Source: Fibrobacter sp. UBA1313
GTDB taxonomy: Bacteria > Fibrobacterota > Fibrobacteria > Fibrobacterales > Fibrobacteraceae
DNA: 10,360 bases
Reading direction: 5' to 3'
NCBI GenBank assembly: GCA_002307115.1
Contig: DBTP01000108.1
Span: 1 to 10,360, forward strand
Part shown: positions 1 through 6,082 of the stretch, piece after piece
Numbering within the stretch: position 1 is the stretch's first letter
Layout of the letters: each line of letters starts with the position of its first letter
Notes under the pieces: model-generated
Told to the model about the DNA's origin: nothing
Database searches by the model: none
Seen by the model: the letters and a program-made list of their open reading frames with translations, nothing else
Position numbers and translations under genes: made by a program

Positions 1-91
1 TAAGGTTGATACTGCGAAGACCGCCACCGTGAAGCCTGCTACTCCAGTAGCCAAGACTGACACGACGAAAACTGCTCCGGTTAAGAAATAA
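1..91 (+). CDS. C-terminal tail of an upstream protein (partial)
   Basis: The reading frame enters at the window edge (first complete codon at base 2) and stops at TAA 89-91. The 29 visible residues consist almost only of Lys, Ala, Thr, Pro, Val and Asp, a low-complexity basic tail of the kind seen at the end of some nucleic-acid-binding or ribosome-associated proteins. The tail of the S1 gene at the other end of this window has a similar Lys/Ala/Pro/Thr flavour. Nothing of the folded domain is visible, so no function is assigned. A strong hairpin follows 23 nt after the stop, consistent with this being the end of a transcription unit. Confidence 0.7.
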   Translation, partial: KVDTAKTATVKPATPVAKTDTTKTAPVKK

Positions 92-114
92 TTTCGCAAA
101 TCCTTTGAATCTTA

Positions 115-146
115 AAGAAAAGCAGAGTGATCCCTCTGCTTTTCTT
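115..146 (+). terminator. Perfect 13-bp hairpin, probable intrinsic terminator
   Basis: The arms 115-127 and 134-146 are perfect reverse complements, separated by a 6-nt loop (tgatcc). The 3' arm ends in cttttctt, so the U-rich tract partly lies in the stem; the outer stem is A/U rich and the inner part is GCAGAG/CTCTGC. It follows the stop codon of the upstream partial gene by 23 nt and ends 11 nt before the argA ATG. A terminator for the upstream gene is the simplest reading. Because it also abuts the argA start, a role as a leader structure for argA cannot be excluded. Confidence 0.7.
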
Positions 147-152
147 ATATTT
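146..152 (+). promoter_or_regulatory. TATATTT box directly upstream of argA
   Basis: TATATTT fits the first seven positions of the Bacteroidetes-type -7 consensus TAnnTTTG and also resembles a sigma70 -10 box. It ends 5 nt before the argA ATG at 158, and there is no Shine-Dalgarno sequence between. If used, transcription would begin at or within a few bases of the start codon. The -35 region would fall inside the upstream hairpin, and no convincing -35 element is visible there. Confidence 0.4.
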
Positions 153-157
153 AAAGC

Positions 158-1510
158 ATGGAAACTATTACGGATTTTAATGATCAAAAACTGGAAGTTG
201 CCAGTTTTATTCGGGAAGTGTTCAGTTACATTAACCGGTTTAAAGGTCAGTTGTTTGTCCTTAAAATAGAAGACAGCCTGATGGATCATCCGTTGTTTCC
301 TGTTTTGATGCGGGATATTACGCTTTTGCATAAGGCGGGCGTAAAGTTTTTAATCGTACCGGGCACTCGGAAAAGTATTGACAAACAGTTGGTTGCTTGG
401 GAAATAAAGTCTCAGTTCCAGGAAGGGATTCGGCTGACCAGCGAAGAGGCGCTGCCTCTGATTGAACAGGCTTCTTTGGGCGTTGCGCAACGGATTATGA
501 GTCACTTGACGGCAAGTGGTTGCCATGGTATCCAAGGCAACTGGGTCATGGCGCGGAGCATTGGAATCATCAATGGTGTTGATTATATGCGGACGGGAAA
601 AATTGAACGCATTCAAAAAGATATTTTGGAACATTTGCTTGCAGAAGATTTTATTCCGATTCTTCCGCCGATTGGTTGGAATAAATTAGGCCATGCTTAC
701 AATATTTCGAGCACGGAACTCGCTACAGAACTTTGCAAGTATCTTTCTGTCGGAAAATTGTTCTTTATTGGAAGTGAAAATGGGATTCAGGCCAATGGTT
801 TAAAAACAGGGCCTAATACCAAATATCTTGAATCCACGGACAGCGGTGTTATTTCGGCGCTGGACATCGATCAAGCTCAAGAAATTTTGGATCTCAATCC
901 CAAAACGCTTAATTATGCGCAAGTGGATTATTTGATTAATGCCATTCGTGGCTGTAAAGCAGGGGCTAATCGGGTACATCTGGTCAGTGGTGAAATTCAG
1001 GGAAGTGTACTTCAGGAAGTTTTCTCCAGTCAGGGCGATGGCACCATGGTGTACGCTAACCAGTATTCCAGTATTCGGCCCGCAGCGATTGACGACATTC
1101 CCGATATTTTGCGGATTATGCAGGATTATATCGCCAAGGGATTTTTGATCCCCCGGACTCAGGAATCCATTTCGGAGAAGTTGCCGGATTATGTGGTCTA
1201 CTCTATTGATAATGCGATTCATGGATGTGGTGCCCTGCACGCCTTTGAAGAGAATATGGCGGAACTTGCCGCGATAGCGGTGGCTGTAAATTATCGGAAA
1301 TCGGGTGTGGGTGAAGCGATTGTGAGACATTTGATTTCGACAGCGCGGATGCGGGGTTATAAGAAGGTTTTTCTTTTAACGACGCAGGCATTGGATTGGT
1401 TCTACCCGTTTGGTTTTTGTGATGGAACCGTTGATGATTTACCGCCGTCTAAGAAAGCCACATATAATACCGAAAGAAATTCTCGGATCTTGTTGCTTTC
1501 GCTGGAGTAA
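158..1510 (+). CDS. argA: N-acetylglutamate synthase, amino acid kinase-like plus GNAT (ArgA)
   Basis: This cytoplasmic enzyme transfers an acetyl group from acetyl-CoA to glutamate, the first step of arginine biosynthesis. The 450 residues match the usual ArgA length (E. coli 443) and can be followed along the whole E. coli protein from memory. An amino acid kinase-like domain spans about residues 30-295, with VPGTRKSID (67-75) at the place of the E. coli VYGARPQID segment, and a GNAT domain spans about 304-440. The GNAT part shows the core strand ELAAIAV (369-375) and the acetyl-CoA loop RKSGVGEA (380-387), then the LTT...WF segment and the SKK..YN.ERNS end typical of ArgA. The start is supported by alignment of residues 8-40 with the ArgA N-terminus. 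folE follows after 2 nt. ArgB (NAG kinase) is excluded by the GNAT domain and the missing kinase Gly-rich loop. No Shine-Dalgarno sequence is present. Confidence 0.93.
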   Translation: METITDFNDQKLEVASFIREVFSYINRFKGQLFVLKIEDSLMDHPLFPVLMRDITLLHKAGVKFLIVPGTRKSIDKQLVAWEIKSQFQEGIRLTSEEALPLIEQASLGVAQRIMSHLTASGCHGIQGNWVMARSIGIINGVDYMRTGKIERIQKDILEHLLAEDFIPILPPIGWNKLGHAYNISSTELATELCKYLSVGKLFFIGSENGIQANGLKTGPNTKYLESTDSGVISALDIDQAQEILDLNPKTLNYAQVDYLINAIRGCKAGANRVHLVSGEIQGSVLQEVFSSQGDGTMVYANQYSSIRPAAIDDIPDILRIMQDYIAKGFLIPRTQESISEKLPDYVVYSIDNAIHGCGALHAFEENMAELAAIAVAVNYRKSGVGEAIVRHLISTARMRGYKKVFLLTTQALDWFYPFGFCDGTVDDLPPSKKATYNTERNSRILLLSLE

Positions 1511-1512
1511 AA

Positions 1513-2076
1513 ATGATGGATTTGGCAAAGATGGAAGATGGCTTTCGGTTGATTCTTGAAGGCATGGGTGAGGATGTTCATCGCGAAGGCTTGATTGATA
1601 CGCCACGTCGCGTGGCAAAAATGTATCAGGAATTGCTGGTCGGATTAACCGATGGCGTCAATGAAGATGATCTTTTGAGTACACAGTTTACTGAAGCTTA
1701 CGATGAGATGATTCTTTTGAAGGATATCCCTTTCGTGAGTATGTGTGAACATCATTTTTTGCCTTTTATCGGAAAAGCACATGTGGCGTATATTCCGAAT
1801 GATCGTATTGTGGGCCTTTCGAAATTGGCGCGTACGGTGGATTATTATGCGAAGCGCCCTCAGGTGCAGGAACGTATGACGCGGCAGATTGCAGAACTGA
1901 TCCAGAAACAATTGAATCCGAAAGGGGTTGCGGTTGTGGTGGAAGCGACTCATAGTTGCATGACGGTTCGTGGAGTCAAGAAGCAGGGTTCCGTGATGTT
2001 TACGAGTCAACTTTTGGGGCTTTTTAAACGCAGCGAAAAAACGCGTGCAGAATTTATGGCGCTGATTCACGGATAA
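1513..2076 (+). CDS. folE: GTP cyclohydrolase I (FolE)
   Basis: FolE converts GTP to 7,8-dihydroneopterin triphosphate, the entry step to tetrahydrofolate and a source of other pterins or deazapurines. The 187-residue protein is a single type-I cyclohydrolase domain. The zinc site is complete: C78 and H81 in MCEHHFLPF (77-85) and C149 in HSCMTVRG (147-154). The catalytic histidines equivalent to E. coli H112 and H179 are H80 and H147. GLSKLAR and RPQVQERMT (115-123) are also family hallmarks. The gene begins 2 nt after the argA stop; GGAG at 1504-1507, inside the end of argA, serves as ribosome binding site, so translation is probably coupled. A second ATG directly follows the first (1516), and either could be used. 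The pairing with argA is not a metabolic pathway link that I know of. Confidence 0.96.
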   Translation: MMDLAKMEDGFRLILEGMGEDVHREGLIDTPRRVAKMYQELLVGLTDGVNEDDLLSTQFTEAYDEMILLKDIPFVSMCEHHFLPFIGKAHVAYIPNDRIVGLSKLARTVDYYAKRPQVQERMTRQIAELIQKQLNPKGVAVVVEATHSCMTVRGVKKQGSVMFTSQLLGLFKRSEKTRAEFMALIHG

Positions 2077-2084
2077 ATTATTAG

Positions 2085-2116
2085 TTCACCTTCATTTGAT
2101 GCTTTTATATATCTTT
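2085..2116 (+). promoter_or_regulatory. Candidate promoter for the SPFH/zinc-ribbon pair
   Basis: Two readings overlap in the 68-nt gap after folE. TTCACC (2085-2090) and TATATC (2108-2113) are separated by 17 nt and each match four of six sigma70 consensus bases. TATCTTT (2110-2116) fits the Bacteroidetes-type TAnnTTT box. The next gene starts about 28 nt further on and, unlike argA, has a Shine-Dalgarno sequence (GAGGA 2135-2139, 5 nt before ATG). No hairpin terminator was seen after folE, so readthrough from the argA-folE unit is also possible. Confidence 0.35.
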
Positions 2117-2144
2117 CTCAAGGGTTTCTTTTGCGAGGATTTAT

Positions 2145-3227
2145 ATGAGCTTATTGGATAAAATTAAGGGTGAATTTATTGATATCGTCGAACATTTAGA
2201 AGATGGCGGCGATACTTTGGTTTGGCGCTTTCCCCGCTACCAAAATGAAATTAAAAATGGGGCTCGATTGGTTGTCCGTGAAGGACAAATAGCAGTCCTT
2301 GTGAACGAAGGACAGTTGGCCGATATTTTCCATCCGGGAACTTATTCCTTAACCACTCAAAACCTACCGATTCTCTCCACACTCAAGGGCTGGAAATTTG
2401 GTTTTGATAGTCCATTTAAAGTCGAAGTTTATTTTGTAAGTAGTCGCCGATTTACAGATCAGAAATGGGGGACTCGCAATCCGGTGATGACGCGCGATGC
2501 TCAATTCGGGATGGTGCGTCTCCGCGCCTATGGATCTTATGTGCTTCAAGTGGCTGATGTGCATCAATTGATGTCTCAGATTGTGGGCACTCAAGCGCAG
2601 TTTGATGTGGATGAAATTACGGAACAAGTGCGCAATCTTGTGGTTTCTCGTTTTGGTGATATTATCGGGGATGCAAAAATTCCCGTTCTGGATTTGGCCC
2701 CTCATTACGATGAACTGGGACAATTAGTGGAAAAGAGAGTCCAAAAGGAAATTGCAGAATACGGTTTGAAGTGCTTCCAATTGCTGGTGGAAAATATTTC
2801 TGTCCCTGAAGAAGTGGAACGGAGCATGGATAAGCGTGCCAGTATGAGCGTTGTCGGTGAATCTGATTACACGCGCTATCAGATGGCGACTGCGACTGAA
2901 GTGGCGGCAGGGAACCCGGGAGGTGTCGCTGCGGGGGGGATGGGACTCGGTATGGGTTTTGGAATGGCGCAGCAAATGGTCAACCCCGCTCAGAATCCGC
3001 CGTCGCTCCCTAGTGGCGTGAATGAGGCGATTTGGTGGATTGCTCTGGAGGGTGTGAAGAACGGTCCCCACACGCTCGCTGCGCTTTCTCTGCTCAGTGC
3101 TTCCGGGAAGTTGAATCCAGAAACACTGGTGTGGAAACAAGGTATGGCGAATTGGATCCCGGCGCGTGAAGTGATTGAATTACGGTCTGTGTTCCCGATG
3201 GAACCCCCTCCGCTTCCGAAGGTATAA
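2145..3227 (+). CDS. SPFH/YdjI-like protein with C-terminal GYF_2-like domain
   Basis: Residues about 1-240 resemble the bacterial SPFH family of B. subtilis YdjI (often named 'virion core protein'; COG4260 from memory): the start KIKGEFIDIVEH, WRFP (27-30), the LVVREGQIAVLVNEGQ strand pair, and PGTYSL (64-69). SPFH proteins oligomerise at membranes; YdjI acts with YdjG and YdjH to recruit PspA under envelope stress. No transmembrane segment or signal peptide is present, so membrane contact would be peripheral or through a partner. A Gly/Ala/Met-rich linker (about 252-280) leads to a GYF_2/DUF4339-type domain at about 296-346, with WWIALEGVKNGP and TLVWKQGMANWIPA as its hallmark sequence. The protein ends MEPPPLPKV, and such proline tails can be ligands for GYF-like domains (inference). 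Many COG4260 proteins end in a zinc ribbon; here that module is missing and a zinc protein is encoded 2 nt downstream. Shine-Dalgarno GAGGA fixes the start. Confidence 0.85.
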   Translation: MSLLDKIKGEFIDIVEHLEDGGDTLVWRFPRYQNEIKNGARLVVREGQIAVLVNEGQLADIFHPGTYSLTTQNLPILSTLKGWKFGFDSPFKVEVYFVSSRRFTDQKWGTRNPVMTRDAQFGMVRLRAYGSYVLQVADVHQLMSQIVGTQAQFDVDEITEQVRNLVVSRFGDIIGDAKIPVLDLAPHYDELGQLVEKRVQKEIAEYGLKCFQLLVENISVPEEVERSMDKRASMSVVGESDYTRYQMATATEVAAGNPGGVAAGGMGLGMGFGMAQQMVNPAQNPPSLPSGVNEAIWWIALEGVKNGPHTLAALSLLSASGKLNPETLVWKQGMANWIPAREVIELRSVFPMEPPPLPKV

Positions 3228-3229
3228 TT

Positions 3230-3865
3230 ATGCCTATTTGCGTTCATTGTGGGGCTCCTTTGCGCGAGGGGCGTCCTGTTTGTGATTACTGTAAAGCGAC
3301 AAACGACGTGGATTTGTCGGGGCGCCATTATTTTACTACGCATCTTCCAGAGAAAGCACGCACCTGTCCACAATGCCATTCTGAAATGGAAGTGGTGGAT
3401 ATCGGCGTGCCTGGGAAACCGTTTTACTTAGATCGCTGTTCAACGTGTTTGGGAATTTTCTTTGATACGGGCGAGTTAGATGTTCTGGTGCACGAAACGA
3501 TTCAGGGCGTGGCGCATATCAATAATGTAAGGCTCTCGGCCTTGCGCACGGCGGCTCCAGAATCTTCAGAGATCGTTCGGTATCGTCCGTGCCCCGAATG
3601 CGGTAAACTGATGAACCGAGAAAATTACGGAACCTATTCGGGAATCATTTTGGATCGGTGTCGCGATCATGGTGTGTTTTTGGATGCAGGGGAACTGTAT
3701 CGAATTTTTCTTTGGGTTCGCGCTGGGGGAAGTTTGTTGAAACCCCCGCCAGAACCAGAACGCACAAAGCAGCCGCTTTCGCCGATGGAAATAGAAGAGG
3801 AAAATTCTACTTCGGTTTCTTTGATGGATGTGGTGATGGGAGTCTTCAAATTTTTGGGCGGTTGA
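3230..3865 (+). CDS. Zinc-ribbon protein with two TFIIB-type zinc modules (YdjG-like)
   Basis: This 211-residue soluble protein has three cysteine clusters: an N-terminal zinc ribbon (C4, C7, C18, C21), a first TFIIB-type module (C46, C49, C70, C73) followed by GIFFDTGEL, and a second (C121, C124, C144) followed by GVFLDAGEL. In the second module the fourth ligand position is H147 (CRDH), probably still a zinc ligand. The C-terminal 40 residues are Pro/Glu-rich and end in a short hydrophobic stretch (VSLMDVVMGVFKFLGG). The gene starts 2 nt after the SPFH stop, with GAAGG (3218-3222) as ribosome binding site 7 nt before ATG, so the two are surely co-expressed. B. subtilis YdjG, a zinc-ribbon protein acting with the SPFH protein YdjI, is the best functional parallel, but YdjG is membrane-anchored and this protein has no clear helix. 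Function is inferred from context only. Confidence 0.8.
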   Translation: MPICVHCGAPLREGRPVCDYCKATNDVDLSGRHYFTTHLPEKARTCPQCHSEMEVVDIGVPGKPFYLDRCSTCLGIFFDTGELDVLVHETIQGVAHINNVRLSALRTAAPESSEIVRYRPCPECGKLMNRENYGTYSGIILDRCRDHGVFLDAGELYRIFLWVRAGGSLLKPPPEPERTKQPLSPMEIEEENSTSVSLMDVVMGVFKFLGG

Positions 3866-3872
3866 AGTCCGT

Positions 3873-4958
3873 TTATTCCGTGGGGATTCCAAATCGTTTG
3901 AGATGGCAATAGGCTATTTCGCCAGTTTTCTCATCGCGAAGATGCAAACTCCCGCCTTCGCAGTAGCGCCAGTATTTGCAAGTGGCGCAGTCGCCTTTTT
4001 TGGTCCAAGAACGATCTCGCATCACTTGAAAACGATTGTTCCAGACGTCCATAAAATCATCGCGGTAAATGTTCCCTTGAATGTAATCTCCGCGCAAAGA
4101 GGGACAGGCCGAGATGGAGCCATCGGCGAGTACGGAACCGACATTGATTCCGGCGCGGCAGAAGAAAGGATTACTGCGCACTTGATTTTCATAGTCTCCG
4201 AGGAATCCTTCACAGCCGTAGTCGGCCCGGATTTTCCCCTGCAGGCGCGTTTCGCGGATAAAATCGAAAACGCGTTTAAATTCCAAATCACTCAATTTGA
4301 AAATGGGGTTTTCCTTGGCGCGGCCTTTGGGAAAAACCGTCGCGATCCGCCAGCGTTTGAGCTTTAGGTCGATAAGCATGTCCCGGATTTCGGGGAGCTC
4401 CGGCAGGTTTTCTTTGTTGACGCAGGTGACTACATCAAAGAGGAGCCCAGGCGTATGAGAGGCCCAGCGGATAGTATCGACCGCTTTTTCAAAAGAATGT
4501 TCGCGGCCACGGAAATGATCGTGAGAACGATGCAGACCATCAAGACTCACCGTCATGGAACGGAGCCCAGCCGTCAGTAAATTTTTAAACCGTGGCAACG
4601 TCATAGCAAATCCGTTGGTGACAAAGCCCCAGGGGAAACCGCGATCCATAAACGCTTTGCCTGCTTCCTCCAAATCCTTGCGCATCAGAGGTTCACCGCC
4701 GGTGACGACAATCAGGGTTCGCGATGGATTAACGTGTGGGCGAACGTTGTCGAGCACTTTTAAGAAGTCAGCGAGAGGCATATCGGGGTCGGCTTCGCAA
4801 CGACAATCACTGCCGCAGTGTAGACAATTCAGATTGCAGCGAAGCGTACATTCCCAAAAGAAATACGAAAGCGTATGGCTTTTCGCAAGGGAATGACGAT
4901 AAAAACGATGGACTTCAAGCGCGGCTTGCTTCTTGAAAGGAAGGACGTTCTGACTCAT
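3873..4958 (-). CDS. Radical SAM/SPASM enzyme of an rSAM/lipoprotein system
   Basis: The 361-residue protein has the radical SAM cluster motif C41-x3-C45-x2-C48, followed by the GSDC stretch, and the SAM-binding TGGEP (86-90). A C-terminal SPASM region holds auxiliary Fe-S ligands: C267-x12-G280-x4-C285 fits the SPASM first half, then C324-x2-C327-x5-C333, and C351 near the end. The usual fourth Cys of the CX2CX5CX3C run is S337. C37, C52, C54 and C249 are further cysteines. SPASM enzymes modify ribosomally made peptides or proteins through a 5'-deoxyadenosyl radical. HCGSDC and the CEGG-x-LHLRDE...CHLKR ending match my memory of the TIGR04133 family, defined as the enzyme of an 'rSAM/lipoprotein system' of unknown function. 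The ATG overlaps the TAA of the upstream lipoprotein gene by one base (TAATG), so translation is coupled and the lipoprotein is the likely substrate. No peptidase or exporter is adjacent. Confidence 0.88.
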   Translation of the reverse strand: MSQNVLPFKKQAALEVHRFYRHSLAKSHTLSYFFWECTLRCNLNCLHCGSDCRCEADPDMPLADFLKVLDNVRPHVNPSRTLIVVTGGEPLMRKDLEEAGKAFMDRGFPWGFVTNGFAMTLPRFKNLLTAGLRSMTVSLDGLHRSHDHFRGREHSFEKAVDTIRWASHTPGLLFDVVTCVNKENLPELPEIRDMLIDLKLKRWRIATVFPKGRAKENPIFKLSDLEFKRVFDFIRETRLQGKIRADYGCEGFLGDYENQVRSNPFFCRAGINVGSVLADGSISACPSLRGDYIQGNIYRDDFMDVWNNRFQVMRDRSWTKKGDCATCKYWRYCEGGSLHLRDEKTGEIAYCHLKRFGIPTE

Positions 4959-5998
4959 TATTTTTCTTCAGAGGTTTCGGAAGAGGAAGACTCTGTGGCA
5001 TCCGGGCAACGGTAGCATCCATCCCCTTCAACATAGATCAGAGAACTTGTGGATTCGTTAGGATTGATCGGGTATGAAATTCCATAAAGAGGAGCAAATT
5101 CGGTTAATACACAATTTGTTTTGTTCGAAATAGAACCTTCGCTCAGCGCGGAAGCCAGTTGGGCTTCCGTAATTTCCAAAGAGCAATCATCGTAGGAGGT
5201 GCGGCTCGAAGAAGATTTTGGAGTACTAGAAGATGAACTTGAAGAAACGCTGGAGGAGGATTGCGCTACCGATGATGAGGATTCGTCACCCGGGCAACGA
5301 TAGCATCCCACGCCTTCCTGATAGATAAGAGCTGGACCGGAGTTCACACTGGACGCATCGGAAGAATAAGGAACGCCATAGTCTGTGGCGACTTCCCCTA
5401 AACTGCAAAGTGCTTTGTCATAAATGGAGCCCTCACTCAGGGCTGCCTCTAAGGACGCTTCCGTAATCTCAAGGCTACAACCTTCAACAGAAGTGCTACT
5501 GGATGACGATGCCTGTTCACTGGAAGATGAATTCGTGGCAACGCTGGAAGAAGACGATGCCGAAGAGGAGGAGATTTCGTCATTCGGACAACGATAACAA
5601 CCCACACCATCTTCATAAATAAGCGTTGTGGAGGCGTTCACTTTGGCGATGGAATCGAACATCGCAGGCGAACCGTAAAGGGCAATAATGTTCCCTAAAG
5701 CACAGGTTGTCTTGTCCGTGATGTAACCATTGTCGAGAGCGGTTTGCAACTGCGCTTCCGTATATTCCAGAGAGCAAAGATCAAAAGTACTGGAGCTAGA
5801 AGAGGATGATTCGTTTGTCGCTGTGCTGGAGGATGTTTCTGTAGAAGAGGAGGATGGATCTCCACAGACATCGGAAGGACACCCGTACAAAGTGGCACTA
5901 TTGCTGGTCGATTCATCACACCCGGCCCAAAAGAATGCACACAGGGAAAGCAGTACTTTTTCCCACTTGGAACGAGATTTATTCAGAATGCGTTTCAT
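4958..5998 (-). CDS. Serine-rich lipoprotein with three four-cysteine modules, rSAM partner
   Basis: The 346-residue precursor has a lipoprotein signal: a basic n-region (KRILNKSRSKWEK), hydrophobic VLLSLCAFFWA, and lipobox WAGC with C27 as the lipidated cysteine. After a short segment containing LYGCPSDVC (C40, C45), three related modules are spaced by poly-serine linkers (about 48-71, 143-170, 239-265, 337-343). The modules are residues 75-138, 174-236 and 272-332. Each has the order C-S-L-E-[YI]-T-E-A, a second Cys 24 residues on, a YG motif, and an ending LIY-x-EG-x-GCYRCP. It is exported by Sec and anchored in a membrane, probably facing outward. The start is fixed: M1 is the only Met before the lipobox. 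No Shine-Dalgarno sequence is visible; a TATATTT box ends 6 nt upstream. The adjacent radical SAM enzyme probably modifies the modules before export. Similar in concept to TIGR04134 lipoproteins (recalled, not checked). The actual biological role is unknown. Confidence 0.88.
   Translation of the reverse strand: MKRILNKSRSKWEKVLLSLCAFFWAGCDESTSNSATLYGCPSDVCGDPSSSSTETSSSTATNESSSSSSSTFDLCSLEYTEAQLQTALDNGYITDKTTCALGNIIALYGSPAMFDSIAKVNASTTLIYEDGVGCYRCPNDEISSSSASSSSSVATNSSSSEQASSSSSTSVEGCSLEITEASLEAALSEGSIYDKALCSLGEVATDYGVPYSSDASSVNSGPALIYQEGVGCYRCPGDESSSSVAQSSSSVSSSSSSSTPKSSSSRTSYDDCSLEITEAQLASALSEGSISNKTNCVLTEFAPLYGISYPINPNESTSSLIYVEGDGCYRCPDATESSSSETSEEK
5003..5185 (-). repeat. Lipoprotein module 3 (residues 272-332)
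   Basis: Third copy: C272, C296, C328 and C331. It opens CSLEITEAQLASAL, contains LYGISYP (304-310) and ends LIYVEGDGCYRCP. It is the shortest copy, with 31 residues between the second and third Cys. A short Ser-rich tail follows to the C-terminus. Confidence 0.9.
5291..5479 (-). repeat. Lipoprotein module 2 (residues 174-236)
   Basis: Second copy: C174, C198, C232 and C235. It opens CSLEITEASLEAAL, contains DYGVPYSSD (206-214) and ends LIYQEGVGCYRCP. It shares the CSLEITEA opening with module 3. There are 33 residues between the second and third Cys. Confidence 0.9.
5585..5776 (-). repeat. Lipoprotein module 1 (residues 75-138)
   Basis: First copy of the four-cysteine module: C75, C99, C134 and C137. 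It opens CSLEYTEAQLQTAL, contains LYGSP (107-111) and ends LIYEDGVGCYRCP. The gap between the second and third Cys is the longest of the three (34 intervening residues). Confidence 0.9.
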
Positions 5999-6004
5999 GA
6001 TAGG

Positions 6005-6011
6005 AAATATA
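6005..6011 (-). promoter_or_regulatory. TATATTT box directly upstream of the lipoprotein gene
   Basis: On the minus strand TATATTT is followed by C and ends 6 nt before the ATG at 5998. It fits TAnnTTT. The intervening bases (cctatc and neighbours) contain no Shine-Dalgarno sequence, and the start codon cannot be moved because no other Met precedes the lipobox. The rest of the 84-nt gap to the DUF3392-like gene holds no clear hairpin, so readthrough from that gene is also possible. Confidence 0.4.
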
Positions 6012-6082
6012 AATCAAGAAATAATGGTGTAATTCGGTTTTTAATACCTTTCGATGTTGGTTTCAAAGATACAGATAAACTA

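Noticed and set aside
800..1330. Minus-strand ORF of 176 codons inside argA
   Set aside because: It is antisense to clear ArgA motifs, with no domain and no start signal.
158..1510. Acetylglutamate kinase (ArgB) as the identity of the first full gene
   Set aside because: The kinase glycine-rich nucleotide loop is missing, and a complete GNAT domain is fused at the C-terminus, which defines ArgA-type synthase.
2077..2144. Terminator after folE
   Set aside because: No inverted repeat followed by a T-run could be found; the gap is better explained as a promoter region.
3873..4958. Sulfatase-maturing enzyme or PqqE as the identity of the SPASM protein
   Set aside because: No sulfatase or PQQ gene is nearby, the cysteine pattern differs (S337), and the adjacent lipoprotein fits the rSAM/lipoprotein family better.
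5003..5776. Spaced repeats resembling a CRISPR or satellite array
   Set aside because: Copies are about 190 bp long, imperfect, in frame, and explained by repeated protein modules with conserved Cys residues.
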